Source of the DNA: Prosthecobacter sp.
GTDB lineage: Bacteria; Verrucomicrobiota; Verrucomicrobiia; Verrucomicrobiales; Verrucomicrobiaceae
Assembly: GCF_034366625.1 (NCBI RefSeq)
Contig: NZ_JAXMIH010000010.1
Span: forward strand, 1-64,000
Length of the DNA stretch: 64,000 nt
Direction of reading: 5' to 3'
A program made the position numbers and the translations under genes. A model generated the notes under the pieces. The model saw nothing but the letters and a program-made list of their open reading frames with translations, made no database searches and was not told where the DNA came from. Of this stretch, positions 1-10,499 are shown in pieces (within the stretch, counting starts at the first letter, position 1; each line of letters begins with the position of its first letter).

Positions 1-40
1 TGCCGCCATGTCCGGCGTGTATGAAACCGGGCTCCTTAAG

Positions 41-613
41 TCAGCGGTCAGGTTGTGTGTTGTGGTTGTTAGGGACGGTTTTTCGGAATGCTGGCCATCG
101 TAAAAAACGACCGGAATAATCGCCGACAGAAAGCTGACACCAGAATCCAAGCATCCTCAGCAAGCCGAAACACACCAGACCCCCTAAAAAAATCGCGGGC
201 AGTTTGGTCCGACGCTCAAAAAACTCCACTTTCACAGCCAAGGACTCCACCCATGAACGGGGCATCACAGCCCCCACCATGACGCCCATTCCAACGAGCA
301 CAAAGAAGCCTGCGAAGGGATGAAACAGGAACGAAGCCCGCCATTCACCCCTCAGCAGGGCGGAGGTGGCTCGGGTGAGACCGCAGCCGGGGCAGGGCAG
401 TCCGGTCACCTCCGCAAACGTGCAGGGCCACAGTTTCCAGTTCATCCACGCGCCAAAACCCAGCACCATGAAGGCCACCGTCAGACCACGGCACATCGCG
501 CGCTGTCGCAGCAGGGGTGCCAGCCAGGGTTTGAGCAGAAGTTGGATGAATCGCATGATGTAGCCTGCAAGGGGTTGGCGAGGCCTCATGAAAGTCAATG
601 TCAGCCTCTTCAT
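41..613 (-). CDS. DUF2752 family membrane protein
   Basis: This is a small integral membrane protein of up to 190 residues. It carries the DUF2752 hallmark CPGCGLTRA at residues 74-82 and three hydrophobic stretches (about 43-60, 98-118 and 138-158). Family knowledge: DUF2752 proteins are short membrane proteins of unknown role with this cysteine-rich motif. The start is uncertain. The far upstream ATG gives 190 residues, while an in-frame ATG at 556 gives 171 residues and a more usual family length. It is divergent from mnmA, with only about 33 bases between the longest start and the mnmA start, so the two promoters must be compact or overlapping. No function is assigned. Confidence 0.75.
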   Translation of the reverse strand: MKRLTLTFMRPRQPLAGYIMRFIQLLLKPWLAPLLRQRAMCRGLTVAFMVLGFGAWMNWKLWPCTFAEVTGLPCPGCGLTRATSALLRGEWRASFLFHPFAGFFVLVGMGVMVGAVMPRSWVESLAVKVEFFERRTKLPAIFLGGLVCFGLLRMLGFWCQLSVGDYSGRFLRWPAFRKTVPNNHNTQPDR

Positions 614-646
614 TGACGCATGCTTTCAGCCGCCGATTCTCGCCGC

Positions 647-1773
<1,127 letters not shown>

Positions 1774-1777
<4 letters not shown>

Positions 1778-2940
1778 GCGCCTCCATCCTCATCCTCGGC
1801 GGCGGTTGTTTCGGCCTCACGGCTGCGCTCGAACTCCGCGCTCGCGGCTGGAAGGTCACGTTGATCGATCAGGGGCGCCTTCCACATCCAGACGCCGCCT
1901 CCACCGACATCAGCAAGGTCGTGCGCATGGACTACGGCAGCGACGAGCAGCACACCGCCATGGGAGAGCGAAGTCTCACGCGCTGGCGTGCCTGGAACGC
2001 GAAATGGGGCGAGGAGTTGTATCACGAGGACGGTTTCCTCGTCATGTCGCGGGATGAAATGCAACCCGGCGGCTTCGAGCACGACAGCCGCCAGTTTCTC
2101 ACCGCACGCGGTCATAAACTGCGCCGTACTTCCGCCACGATGCTGCGCGAACTGCATCCCGCGTGGAATCACAGCGCCTATCGCGATGGCTATCTCAATC
2201 CCATCGGCGGCTGGGTCGAAAGCGGGCGCGTCATCGCCAAACTCGCGGCTGAAGCACGCACTGTGGGTGTTGAGATCATCGAGGATGTTGCCAATCCACA
2301 GCCACAGTTTGTCGGCGCACTCTGCATCGGCATCTCATCGAGCAACGGCATTCAATGGAAGTCCGATCACGTTCTCGTCGCCGCCGGTGCGTGGACGCCC
2401 ACGCTGCTGCCGCATCTTCAAGACGTGATGTGGGCCACGGCGCAGACCGTATTTCACTTCAAACCACACAACCCAAGCTCGTTCTCACCGCCGCAGTTTC
2501 CCGTCTGGGGTGCCGACATTGGCAAAACCGGCTGGTATGGCTTTCCCGCGAATGCCGACGGCCTCGTCAAAGTCGCCAACCACGGCCCAGGCCGCCGCGT
2601 GAATGCCAACGATCCGCGCACGTTGCCCACAGGCGAGGAGGAACGCTACCGCACCTTCCTGCGCGAGACTTTTCCATCGCTCGCCGAGGAGCCGCTGCAT
2701 TCTTCCCGCGTCTGCCTCTACTGCGACACCTTCGACGGTGCTTTCTGGATCGATCACGATCCCGATCATCCTGGCTTGATCGTTGCCGCTGGTGATTCCG
2801 GCCACGCGTTCAAATTCACGCCAGTCATGGGCGAGATCATCGCGGATGTGGTGGAGCGAAAAGCCAATGCGTGGGCTGCTCGTTATCGCTGGCGTGAAAA
2901 AACGGCTGCGAGTGCGGATGGAGCACGGGCTTCGAGTTAG
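1774..2940 (+). CDS. FAD-dependent oxidoreductase, DAO / sarcosine-oxidase-like
   Basis: A 388-residue flavoprotein of the D-amino-acid-oxidase superfamily. The N-terminal Rossmann motif ILGGGCFGLTAALEL (residues 6-20) binds the FAD ADP moiety. The C-terminal part has the conserved end of the fold (the DHDPDHPGLIVAAGDSGHAFKF region), as in monomeric sarcosine oxidase and fructosyl-amine oxidases. Residues 40-60 (STDISKVVRMDYG) resemble the amadoriase/sarcosine-oxidase-like branch. The likely chemistry is oxidation of a secondary amine or N-methyl/N-glycated amino acid, with release of hydrogen peroxide. The substrate cannot be read from the sequence. The start overlaps the mnmA stop by four bases. 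Confidence 0.82.
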
Positions 2941-2953
2941 TTGCCGATTCAAC

Positions 2954-4465
2954 TCAGGCGCGCACGAGCACTGTCTGGTGGCCGACATGCATCGTCCGCC
3001 AACCGCGTTCGAGCAGCCATGGCACGCCCAGCGTGCCTTTGCCCTGCCATTGGCCGGCACGGATGGAGGTGTCATCATAGACGACCATGGTCTGCGCATG
3101 CAGCAGCTTTTCCGCCGCTTGAATTTCGCGCAGACCGTGTTCCGCAAAGCCGGGAACGTAGGTGTCCCAGGAGTCCAGGTAGAGCAGATCGACGGATTCC
3201 TGGCGTGTTGACAGGTAATGCAACGAGTCGTTGCAGTGAATGCCCACACTCTCACCAAAGATGCGTGTCCAATGGCGGGCAAAAGCACAATTCTTTTCTC
3301 CCTTGTCCACGGAATCCAATCGCCCGCCATGAGCGGCGGCAAACGCCCCGAGCAGGTAGGTGCTGAACCCCGCACCGCGCCAGTCCTCTTCGGCACGGAT
3401 GCAGCCGGTTTCCACGATGCGTGGAGAGGTGAAATGAGAGGCATGGCGAAGCATGAGGTCAAAGGACTTGTCACGGTCAATGAAACTGCGGTAGTCGGAA
3501 AGTCCGCCGCGTGTCAGGTCCGTGACCCAGTGCTGCATCATGACATCCCTGCCAATCTGACCACGACTGAGATAGCGCGGCGCGGCCAGCAACTGGCGGC
3601 AGGTGCGGCCCACGAGGGACGGTCGAAGGTGATCCGCGTGTTCTTCGATAATGTTGTAAAACCAGCGGGTGTAACGGTTGCCCTTCGGCGCACTTTTCTT
3701 GAGCGTGATGTTCACTTGGTTGGCACGTGGCAGGCTGAACCTCGCCGGATGCTGGCCGCCGAGCCACAGGCCGACCGCCGGTGTTTCAGTGAAGCGGCAG
3801 AGGTGCAACGGGCCGCTGTCCACGCCCACCAGCAGATCGGCCTGCATGATCGTCGCCAGCAGTTCTTCGACCGAGAGTCGTTTCCAGTCATCGGTCAGAT
3901 GCTTGATCCGGCCGTGTGCGACGCGCGGCACCCGGTTGTCCCAGTCCAGCAGCAGCAGCGTACCGCCTGTTTCATCCAGAATCGTCCGGTAGATTTCAAC
4001 CGCCATCGCATCGGACAGACTCTTGACCTCCCGGGAGGTGTTGCCGGTGCCATGCAGCAAAATGATGGGCCGCGCGAGCTTGCTGAAGTAATCCGCCACC
4101 ATCTGCTGCACCGCAGGGCTGACACGTGACCCTAGATCGACTTTCACCGCGCAATACTCATCCCACAATTCCGTCGATGGCGGGCCGATGTCTGGCATTG
4201 GAGCCAATGAAAAATTGGCCATCGCCTTGTTGGCCTGCCAGTGGTTCGTGTCGTCCAATTTTTCCAGCCCCACCCCATGCTTCCACGGCAGCGGCACATG
4301 CGAGGCATCTGGCTGCGTGGTGCATGCGGGAGCAAAAAGAAATTCCTTGTTCACCTGACAACCGACCTCGAACTCAAAACCGCGCCGCTGATACAAGGGC
4401 AGTTGATGGGCAAAGAACACGCAGTCGCCCAGACCGTGGTTGAATTTGATGTGCTGCGTGGACAT
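2954..4465 (-). CDS. Fusion of GT9-like glycosyltransferase and class I methyltransferase
   Basis: A 503-residue protein with two domains. Residues 1-300 resemble heptosyltransferase (GT9/GT-B) proteins: HGLGDCVFF at 10-18, a strand with ILLHGTGNTSREVKSL at 135-150, and the donor-site motif GVDSGPLHL at 214-222. Residues 330-503 look like a Methyltransf_24-type SAM domain: VETGCIR at 351-357, SVDKG at 385-389, DLLYLDSWD at 426-434 and VVYDDT at 461-466. A role in decorating a cell-surface or glycoprotein sugar is inferred. The gene stands alone between convergent neighbours, 13 bases past the end of the FAD oxidoreductase gene on the other strand. No signal peptide is seen, so it is probably cytoplasmic. 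Confidence 0.72.
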   Translation of the reverse strand: MSTQHIKFNHGLGDCVFFAHQLPLYQRRGFEFEVGCQVNKEFLFAPACTTQPDASHVPLPWKHGVGLEKLDDTNHWQANKAMANFSLAPMPDIGPPSTELWDEYCAVKVDLGSRVSPAVQQMVADYFSKLARPIILLHGTGNTSREVKSLSDAMAVEIYRTILDETGGTLLLLDWDNRVPRVAHGRIKHLTDDWKRLSVEELLATIMQADLLVGVDSGPLHLCRFTETPAVGLWLGGQHPARFSLPRANQVNITLKKSAPKGNRYTRWFYNIIEEHADHLRPSLVGRTCRQLLAAPRYLSRGQIGRDVMMQHWVTDLTRGGLSDYRSFIDRDKSFDLMLRHASHFTSPRIVETGCIRAEEDWRGAGFSTYLLGAFAAAHGGRLDSVDKGEKNCAFARHWTRIFGESVGIHCNDSLHYLSTRQESVDLLYLDSWDTYVPGFAEHGLREIQAAEKLLHAQTMVVYDDTSIRAGQWQGKGTLGVPWLLERGWRTMHVGHQTVLVRA

Positions 4466-4488
4466 GGTGGGAAAGGTCGATCATCGAA

Positions 4489-6183
4489 TCATCCGCGGAA
4501 CAATGCTCCGAGTTTCTTCCCCAGAATCACTCCCGCTCCGAGGATGGTGACTGCGAGGAAGATCATCGCCCACACACCGAGAGCTGACGCGAGGTTAGGG
4601 CCGCTGCCGAGAGCGAGGACCAGCGAGTAAATCGCCTTCGTGATCGGGAAGTGCGCGGCTTGTTGCGCGAGGATCATGGAGTCACTGACTTCGAGCATGG
4701 CGAAAGAAAAGGCGAGCAGGCCACCGGCGACGAGATTGGGGGCCACCAGCGGCAGCGTGATGCGCCACAGGGCTTTTTCGGGACGTGCGCCGAGGTTTTG
4801 CGCGGCTTCTTCGAGCGTGGGGCTGACTTGTTGAAAGCCGGCGGCGGCGGAGCGCACGACGTAGGGCAGTCTGCGCACCGCATACGCGATGACGAGCAGC
4901 AGAATCGGATCATCTCCGAGCATGAGCCAGTGGAAGGGCTGGCCTTCACGCGTCATGGCGAGATAACCGAAGGCCATGACGATGCCAGGCACGGCGAGCG
5001 GCAGCATGGCCATCGCGTCGAGGATTTGACGGCCCCAGATGCGGGTGCGGACGGAAACGTAGGCCACACCGATGCCGAGGACGAGCGCCACCAGCATCGC
5101 CAGCGCGGAGTACTTCAAACTGTTGGCGATAGAAGACAGCGTCAGTTCATGGCCGAGGGCGTCGTGGTAGTGAGACAAGGTGAGCGAATGTGGAATGACC
5201 GTGCCATACCAGTCTTTGGAGAACGACAGCAGCACGACGCCGAGATGCGGCAGCACGGCGAGGAAGGTGACGCCCGCAAAGAACGCAGTGCAGGCCCAGC
5301 CGAGCCAGGGTGGTAATTGAATCGTCTCGCGGCCTGTCGTGGCCCGTCCGCCACCGCTGGCGCTCGAACTGCCAAAGAGCAGCTTGCTCGTGAGGTAAAA
5401 CAGCGTGCTGAAAACGAGCATCACTGTCACCAAGGCATAAGGAAACGGGTTCCCGCTCAAATCATTGATGCTGCGAAACACCTGCACGGCGGTGACGCGG
5501 TCGTAATCAAACAGCAGCGGCACACCCATCTCGGTGAAGGACCACACAAACACGATCGTGCCGCCCGCGAACACGCCGGGCATGATGAGCGGCAGCGTCA
5601 CGCGCCAGAAGCGGCTCCACGCGTTGCAGCCGAGGTTCGCAGCGGCTTCTTCCATGGCCGGGTCGAGATTCGACAGCGCGGCAGCGGCGTTGAGGTAAAT
5701 GATCGGGTAAAGATGCAGCACCTCCATGATGATGATGCCCAGCATGCGCTGCTGACCGAGCCAGTCGGTCGGATGCATGGCATCCATGAGTCCGAGATTG
5801 ATCAAGAGACTGTTCAACGCCCCCGCCTGGCCCAGCATGGCCTTGATGCCGATGGCGCCAACGAACGGTGGCAGGATCATCGGCATGAGCACGAGCGAAT
5901 TGAGCAGCGCCCGGCCAGGAAACGCGAAACGCACATAACAAACCGCCAGCGGCAGTGCGATGACAAGAGAACCCAGCGTCGTCCACACCGCGATGATGAA
6001 CGAATTCCACAAGCCTTCGCGATACAGCTCGTTGAGGAAGACCTCGGTGATGTATTCCAGCGTGAACTTGTGATCCGGCCCTCGAAACGCGGATTCCAGC
6101 GCCGCCCAGATCGGATAGGCGAAGAAGCACGCGAAGAACGCGGTCATCACCAGAAAGATCAGCAGCGATAGGGTTTTGGACAT
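4489..6183 (-). CDS. ABC transporter permease, iron(III) FbpB/AfuB type
   Basis: A 564-residue inner-membrane protein with about twelve hydrophobic segments. It is arranged as two fused permease units. Each unit has a cytoplasmic EAA loop, EEAAANLGCNAWSRFWRVTL near residue 180 and EEAAQNLGARPEKALWRITL near 460, which contact the ATPase. This double layout is usual for FbpB/SfuB/AfuB iron(III) and related permeases. It lies 12 bases downstream of the substrate-binding-protein gene and is the last gene of a three-gene operon (ATPase, binding protein, permease). The substrate is probably ferric ion, inferred from the family; no iron-box sequence was seen. Confidence 0.9.
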   Translation of the reverse strand: MSKTLSLLIFLVMTAFFACFFAYPIWAALESAFRGPDHKFTLEYITEVFLNELYREGLWNSFIIAVWTTLGSLVIALPLAVCYVRFAFPGRALLNSLVLMPMILPPFVGAIGIKAMLGQAGALNSLLINLGLMDAMHPTDWLGQQRMLGIIIMEVLHLYPIIYLNAAAALSNLDPAMEEAAANLGCNAWSRFWRVTLPLIMPGVFAGGTIVFVWSFTEMGVPLLFDYDRVTAVQVFRSINDLSGNPFPYALVTVMLVFSTLFYLTSKLLFGSSSASGGGRATTGRETIQLPPWLGWACTAFFAGVTFLAVLPHLGVVLLSFSKDWYGTVIPHSLTLSHYHDALGHELTLSSIANSLKYSALAMLVALVLGIGVAYVSVRTRIWGRQILDAMAMLPLAVPGIVMAFGYLAMTREGQPFHWLMLGDDPILLLVIAYAVRRLPYVVRSAAAGFQQVSPTLEEAAQNLGARPEKALWRITLPLVAPNLVAGGLLAFSFAMLEVSDSMILAQQAAHFPITKAIYSLVLALGSGPNLASALGVWAMIFLAVTILGAGVILGKKLGALFRG

Positions 6184-6195
6184 GGGGCGGGAAGA

Positions 6196-7893
6196 TCAGG
6201 AGCCACGACGAGCGATGGTGCCGGCGCGGATGAATTGATTGCGGAAGGCGTCGCCCAGCTCGCGGGCAAGACGGGTTTCCTGGGCTTTGTCACGGGCGGC
6301 GAGGATTTTGGCGATGTTGCCGGTGGCGGCCTCGTACTTCACGCGGGTGAGGTCTTCGAGCACGGTGATGGCACGTTCAGGCATGCCGTTGTCGATGATG
6401 CGCTTCCAGGCATCATGCAGTTCATCGTGGGAATCGACGCAGATGACGCGAACAAGGAAACGGATGGCATTGAACGCGGCTCCGGTGCGCTCGGAGTGGT
6501 AGGTGAAGGCTTGGGCCTTTTCAAACGGTGCTTCTTTGCCATCGCTCATGCGGGGAATGTTTTCTGGCGTGTAAAGATCACGTCGCACGGGCAAACGCCG
6601 CAGCGCATGCTGACGCGGACCGCCAGCTTCGCCGACGCGAAAGCTCCAAAGCTTCTGGCCGTGTTCGCCGAGCACGAATTCAATGAAGGCGGTGGCGATT
6701 TCAGGATCGGGCGCACCGCGCAGCATGCCGATGGGATCAACGCTGATCGAAGTTCCGCCGAGCGGAGCGATGAAACCGACTCGGGAGGTTCCATCGGCCT
6801 TACGCACGTCTTCTTCAGCGGAGCGGCCATAGAAGTCGATGCACATGCCTGCTCCGGCGTCGCCACGGGCGACTTCGAGCGGGATCTTCGTGGAGAAGTC
6901 GGTGAAGTAACGGGCATTGGCACTGATGCGCAGGATCAGGCGCAGTCCTTCATTCCAACCGGCCGCCACGCCTTCGGCTTCGAGTTCTTCCGGCGTGAGT
7001 TTGGCATTGGGAACAGCCTTGAGCCGATCAATGGCGATCTGCATCTGCTGCTGGATGAGCATTTCGAGCGCTTTGGTGACTGAACCGCTTTTACCTGGGT
7101 CGCTGAGGGCGATCTGGCCGTAGTAACGAGGATCAGCAAGATCTTCCCATGCATCAGGATCGTCCGCGATGCCGATGCGACGCAGCACATCGCGATTGAA
7201 GACGATGCCGCTGCTGGAAAGACACGCGCCGCACCAACGGCCCTGTGGATCGCGAAACGGCTCGCCGCTGAGTTTTTCGGGGATGCCGTTCTCGCCGAAC
7301 CACTCGGGATGTTTTTTTGTCAGGCCGCTGATGCCGGTCTTTTCGCCATCTCCAGCCACGAGTGTGCCCGCCTTGGCCTGTTGCTCAAAATCATACGCAC
7401 CGCCGCCGAAGAAAACATCCATGCCAGTGGTGAGATTGGAAGCGAGATAGGCCTGCCGAGCAGCATCTTCGGGAGCAGCCTTGGGATTCAAACACGCCTG
7501 CGCCACCGCAGGCGACCACGCTTGCTTCAATTTCGACTGCCAGTGCTGCTGAAATGCGGCGCTGGCCTCAGATTTGATCAGCATCGCGATTTCGGAAGTG
7601 CCGCCGGGGACGCGCCAGTCGATGAAGAGTGTTTGTCCGGTGCTTTGCTTCCAATGCGCGGCAAACGCCTGCCCAAACTCCTCGCGGATGCGGTCATGAT
7701 GCGGCGAGATGATGACGAGGCGGCGATCGTATCGTGCCGGGGCGGTGCTTTGCGCCGGTTTCAGCAGGAACGGGCCGATCATGGTGAGCAGCATCGCCAG
7801 CACGACGGCGAGTTCCTTGCGCCATTGCCGTATCCAGGTGAGCACGGCCTGCGTGCGCGGGTGATTCAGCAAAGCTGTGAGCCGTTCATTCAT
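6196..7893 (-). CDS. ABC transporter substrate-binding protein, iron(III)-type, membrane-anchored
   Basis: A 565-residue extracellular solute-binding protein of the type I/iron-binding cluster. After about 30 basic residues there is a single hydrophobic segment (about 31-50, LAVVLAMLLTMIGPFLL), without a lipobox or a clear signal-peptidase site. The protein is therefore predicted to stay anchored with its binding domain in the periplasm. Residues 60-420 contain the usual features (LVIISPHHDRIREEFG near 63, FFGGGAYDFEQQA near 165, VGFIAPLGGTSISVDPIG near 378). It is longer than the usual 340 residues, with an extra C-terminal helical part of about 140 residues. Its start overlaps the ATPase stop (ATGA at 7890-7893), which supports translational coupling. 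Confidence 0.85.
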   Translation of the reverse strand: MNERLTALLNHPRTQAVLTWIRQWRKELAVVLAMLLTMIGPFLLKPAQSTAPARYDRRLVIISPHHDRIREEFGQAFAAHWKQSTGQTLFIDWRVPGGTSEIAMLIKSEASAAFQQHWQSKLKQAWSPAVAQACLNPKAAPEDAARQAYLASNLTTGMDVFFGGGAYDFEQQAKAGTLVAGDGEKTGISGLTKKHPEWFGENGIPEKLSGEPFRDPQGRWCGACLSSSGIVFNRDVLRRIGIADDPDAWEDLADPRYYGQIALSDPGKSGSVTKALEMLIQQQMQIAIDRLKAVPNAKLTPEELEAEGVAAGWNEGLRLILRISANARYFTDFSTKIPLEVARGDAGAGMCIDFYGRSAEEDVRKADGTSRVGFIAPLGGTSISVDPIGMLRGAPDPEIATAFIEFVLGEHGQKLWSFRVGEAGGPRQHALRRLPVRRDLYTPENIPRMSDGKEAPFEKAQAFTYHSERTGAAFNAIRFLVRVICVDSHDELHDAWKRIIDNGMPERAITVLEDLTRVKYEAATGNIAKILAARDKAQETRLARELGDAFRNQFIRAGTIARRGS

Positions 7894-8969
7894 TTGCGCA
7901 GGATCACCACGTCGTTCATTCCCGCCATGGCGCGGACTTCTTCCTCGGAAGGCGGGCGTATTTCCTGCGGGTTGATCTCGCAGACTTTCATGAGTGGCCC
8001 GTTCTGCACCTGAAGGAGGTATTGCACGGTGGGGCCGAGATACGTCGTGTCGATGATGTGGCCGGGGAAGCGGTTGGGTGAATCGAGCACGTTGCCAAAG
8101 GTGAGTGCTTCGGGTCGGATGCTCAAGACGACCGGCTGGCCGGGCGCGGGCTGCCAGGTGGTGTCATTGGTGCGGCCACGCAGCACGCCGAAGGGCGTTT
8201 CGACATCGTGGTAACCGGCGCGGCTGCTTTCCCGTAGCGTGCGGCCTTCAACGAAGTTCGTCTCGCCGATGAATTCGGCGACCATGCGCGTGGCGGGATT
8301 GCGATAGACTTCGGTGGGCGTGCCGACCTGCACGAGCTTGCCGCTTTCCATGATCGCCATGCGGTCTGCCATGCTGAGAGCTTCATCACGATCATGCGTG
8401 ACGTAAATCGCGGTGAGACCGTGTTGTTTGCAGATGCTTCTGATTTCACTGCGCATCTCCAAACGCAGTTTGGCATCGAGATTGGAGAGCGGTTCATCGA
8501 GCAGCAAACATTTCGGACGAATGACCAGCGCACGGGCCAGCGCGACACGTTGCTGCTGGCCACCGGAGAGCTGCTGGATTTTGCGCGAGCCAAGGCCGTC
8601 GAGTTTGACCTGTGAGAGAGCTTCGGAAACGCGGTGTTCGATCTCCTTGCGTGGTCGTTTCCGTTCTTCGAGGCCGAAGGCGACGTTTTGCGCGACGTTG
8701 AGGTGCGGCCAGAGCGCGTAGCTTTGAAACATCATGCCCGTGCCGCGTTTGTGGGCGGGCAAATGCGTCACGTCCTCGTCATCGAACCAGATTTTACCCG
8801 CGTCCGGCGTGTAGAAGCCGGCGATGTGACGCAGTAGCGTGGTTTTGCCGCAGCCGCTGGGTCCAAGCAGGAAAAACAGCTCTCCGGCCTCGATTTGCAG
8901 GTCCACGCTGCTCAGAACGACACTGCCGCTGAAACGTTTGGTGAGTTCTTGGATTGTGATCGTGACCAT
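7890..8969 (-). CDS. ABC transporter ATP-binding protein, FbpC/PotA type
   Basis: A 359-residue ATPase that powers the adjacent importer. The Walker A motif GPSGCGKTT is at residues 36-44, the Q-loop FQSYALWPHL at 81-90, the ABC signature LSGGQQQR at 134-141, and Walker B LLLDEP at 155-160, followed by the H-loop (YVTHD). A C-terminal TOBE-like regulatory domain (about 270-359) is typical of the FbpC/MalK/PotA branch. It is the first gene of the minus-strand operon, with about 170 bases of non-coding DNA before tRNA-Pro that must hold its promoter. Confidence 0.93.
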   Translation of the reverse strand: MVTITIQELTKRFSGSVVLSSVDLQIEAGELFFLLGPSGCGKTTLLRHIAGFYTPDAGKIWFDDEDVTHLPAHKRGTGMMFQSYALWPHLNVAQNVAFGLEERKRPRKEIEHRVSEALSQVKLDGLGSRKIQQLSGGQQQRVALARALVIRPKCLLLDEPLSNLDAKLRLEMRSEIRSICKQHGLTAIYVTHDRDEALSMADRMAIMESGKLVQVGTPTEVYRNPATRMVAEFIGETNFVEGRTLRESSRAGYHDVETPFGVLRGRTNDTTWQPAPGQPVVLSIRPEALTFGNVLDSPNRFPGHIIDTTYLGPTVQYLLQVQNGPLMKVCEINPQEIRPPSEEEVRAMAGMNDVVILRK

Positions 8970-9142
8970 GCGGAATATCCGTCAGGTTTTACTTGGATGG
9001 CACTGTAATGGCAAGCCTCGCGGGACATTCTCAACAGAACGCAACATCGCAGTTGCAAAGACAGCCGCTCTGTCCAGAATGCGCATCTCTCCAACCGGCA
9101 GCCACCCCAACGCGGCACCGCTGGAGAGAAGTCAAACTAGGT

Positions 9143-9219
<77 letters not shown>

Positions 9220-9244
9220 TTGGTTTGATTGCCTGCGATGCCGG

Positions 9245-10459
9245 TCATTTTGGAACCGAAACCGCTTTCTTCGGCTCCCGGAAGAAGATCATGAACAACA
9301 CCAGCACCACTACGGCGATCCATGCGGGAGTGCTCCAGATGGCGGCCCAGTCGTGGGCGATGTCGCCTTTCGGAGTGGCCAGCTTGTGCATGTCCATGAC
9401 GCGCCCGGCCAGGTAGGTGCCGACGAGTGAGCCGAAACCCCACAGAATGATGGCGATCAGGCCCTGGGCCGCGCCACGCATGCGTTCGTTCGCTTCGTCA
9501 TCGACATAAAGCTGTCCGGCGATAAACAGGAAGTCATAGCAAACGCCGTGCAGCAGAATGGCCCCAAAGATGAGCACGGTGCCGGTGCTGGCAGCACTGG
9601 CGCTGAGCATGAAGTAGCGGGCGACCCAGGCCAGGATGCCGAGGAAGATCGTTTTCTTGTAGCCGAGCTTCTTGAGCATCAGCGGCAGCAGGATCAGGAA
9701 GACGATGTCGGAGACTTGGGCCAGCGTCATCTTCTGCGCCATGTCCTCCCACTTCAACTGGGTGAGGTAGGTGCCCATGTTCACGAAGTAAAAATACAGC
9801 GGGATGCAGATGAGGAACATGCACAGGATGAAGATGGCAAACGTGGGCTTCTTCAGCAGCGCCAGGGCATCGAGGCCGAGAACCTCGCTCAGCGGCACAT
9901 TCTGCCCCTTCTTCTTCGGTGGTGTGTGCGGCAGCGTCAGCGCAAAGAGGCCGAAGACCATGGAGGTGCCGCCTGCCAGGTAGTATTGCAGCGAAGACTG
10001 CTCGCCCTTCAACTGGCTGAGCACCACACCACCAGCGATCCAGCCCACGGCGGAGAAAATCTTCACAAAGGGGAAATCCTTCTTCGCATCTGCCAGATGG
10101 GTCATGGAGATCGAATTGCCCAGCGCGAGCGTCGGCGCGTAGAGCGTGCAGTAGAGGATGAGCGTGGGATAGACGCTGCCGAAGGTCTTCAACTGCGGGA
10201 TGAAGAGCATCACCAGTCCACCGGCGATGCCGAGCACCGCGATGATTTTCTCCGAGGCAAAGAAGCGATCCGCGATCAAGCCGACGATGAAGGGCGAGAG
10301 AATCGCACCCCAGGCGAAGGCGCCATACGACGCGCCGATTTCAGTGCCGGTGAAGTTCAGCGTTCCGAGGTATGCACCCAGCGTCATGTACCAACTGCTC
10401 CAGATGAAATACTGGAGAAACATGAAGAAGGAGAGCTTGATCTTGAGCTGTGTTTGCAT
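9245..10459 (-). CDS. MFS transporter, nucleoside:H+ symporter family
   Basis: A 404-residue protein with about twelve transmembrane segments. The N-terminal signature FLQYFIWSSWYMTLGAYL and the following SYGAFAWGAILSPFIVGLIADRFF match the NupG/XapB nucleoside:proton symporter branch. Its likely role is uptake of nucleosides or a related small molecule across the inner membrane. Verrucomicrobia and Planctomycetes often carry several such carriers whose substrates are not known, so the substrate is inferred only. It lies downstream of the esterase gene on the same strand with a 40-base gap and may be transcribed with it. Confidence 0.85.
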   Translation of the reverse strand: MQTQLKIKLSFFMFLQYFIWSSWYMTLGAYLGTLNFTGTEIGASYGAFAWGAILSPFIVGLIADRFFASEKIIAVLGIAGGLVMLFIPQLKTFGSVYPTLILYCTLYAPTLALGNSISMTHLADAKKDFPFVKIFSAVGWIAGGVVLSQLKGEQSSLQYYLAGGTSMVFGLFALTLPHTPPKKKGQNVPLSEVLGLDALALLKKPTFAIFILCMFLICIPLYFYFVNMGTYLTQLKWEDMAQKMTLAQVSDIVFLILLPLMLKKLGYKKTIFLGILAWVARYFMLSASAASTGTVLIFGAILLHGVCYDFLFIAGQLYVDDEANERMRGAAQGLIAIILWGFGSLVGTYLAGRVMDMHKLATPKGDIAHDWAAIWSTPAWIAVVVLVLFMIFFREPKKAVSVPK

Positions 10460-10499
10460 GGTGGTGTGGTTGAGGTGCGGTCTGGAGGAGGGAGGGGGA

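Noticed and set aside
9087..9128. Terminator hairpin before tRNA-Pro (CTCTCCA/TGGAGAG)
   Set aside because: The stem is short with a 28-base loop and no U-tract; it is probably chance.
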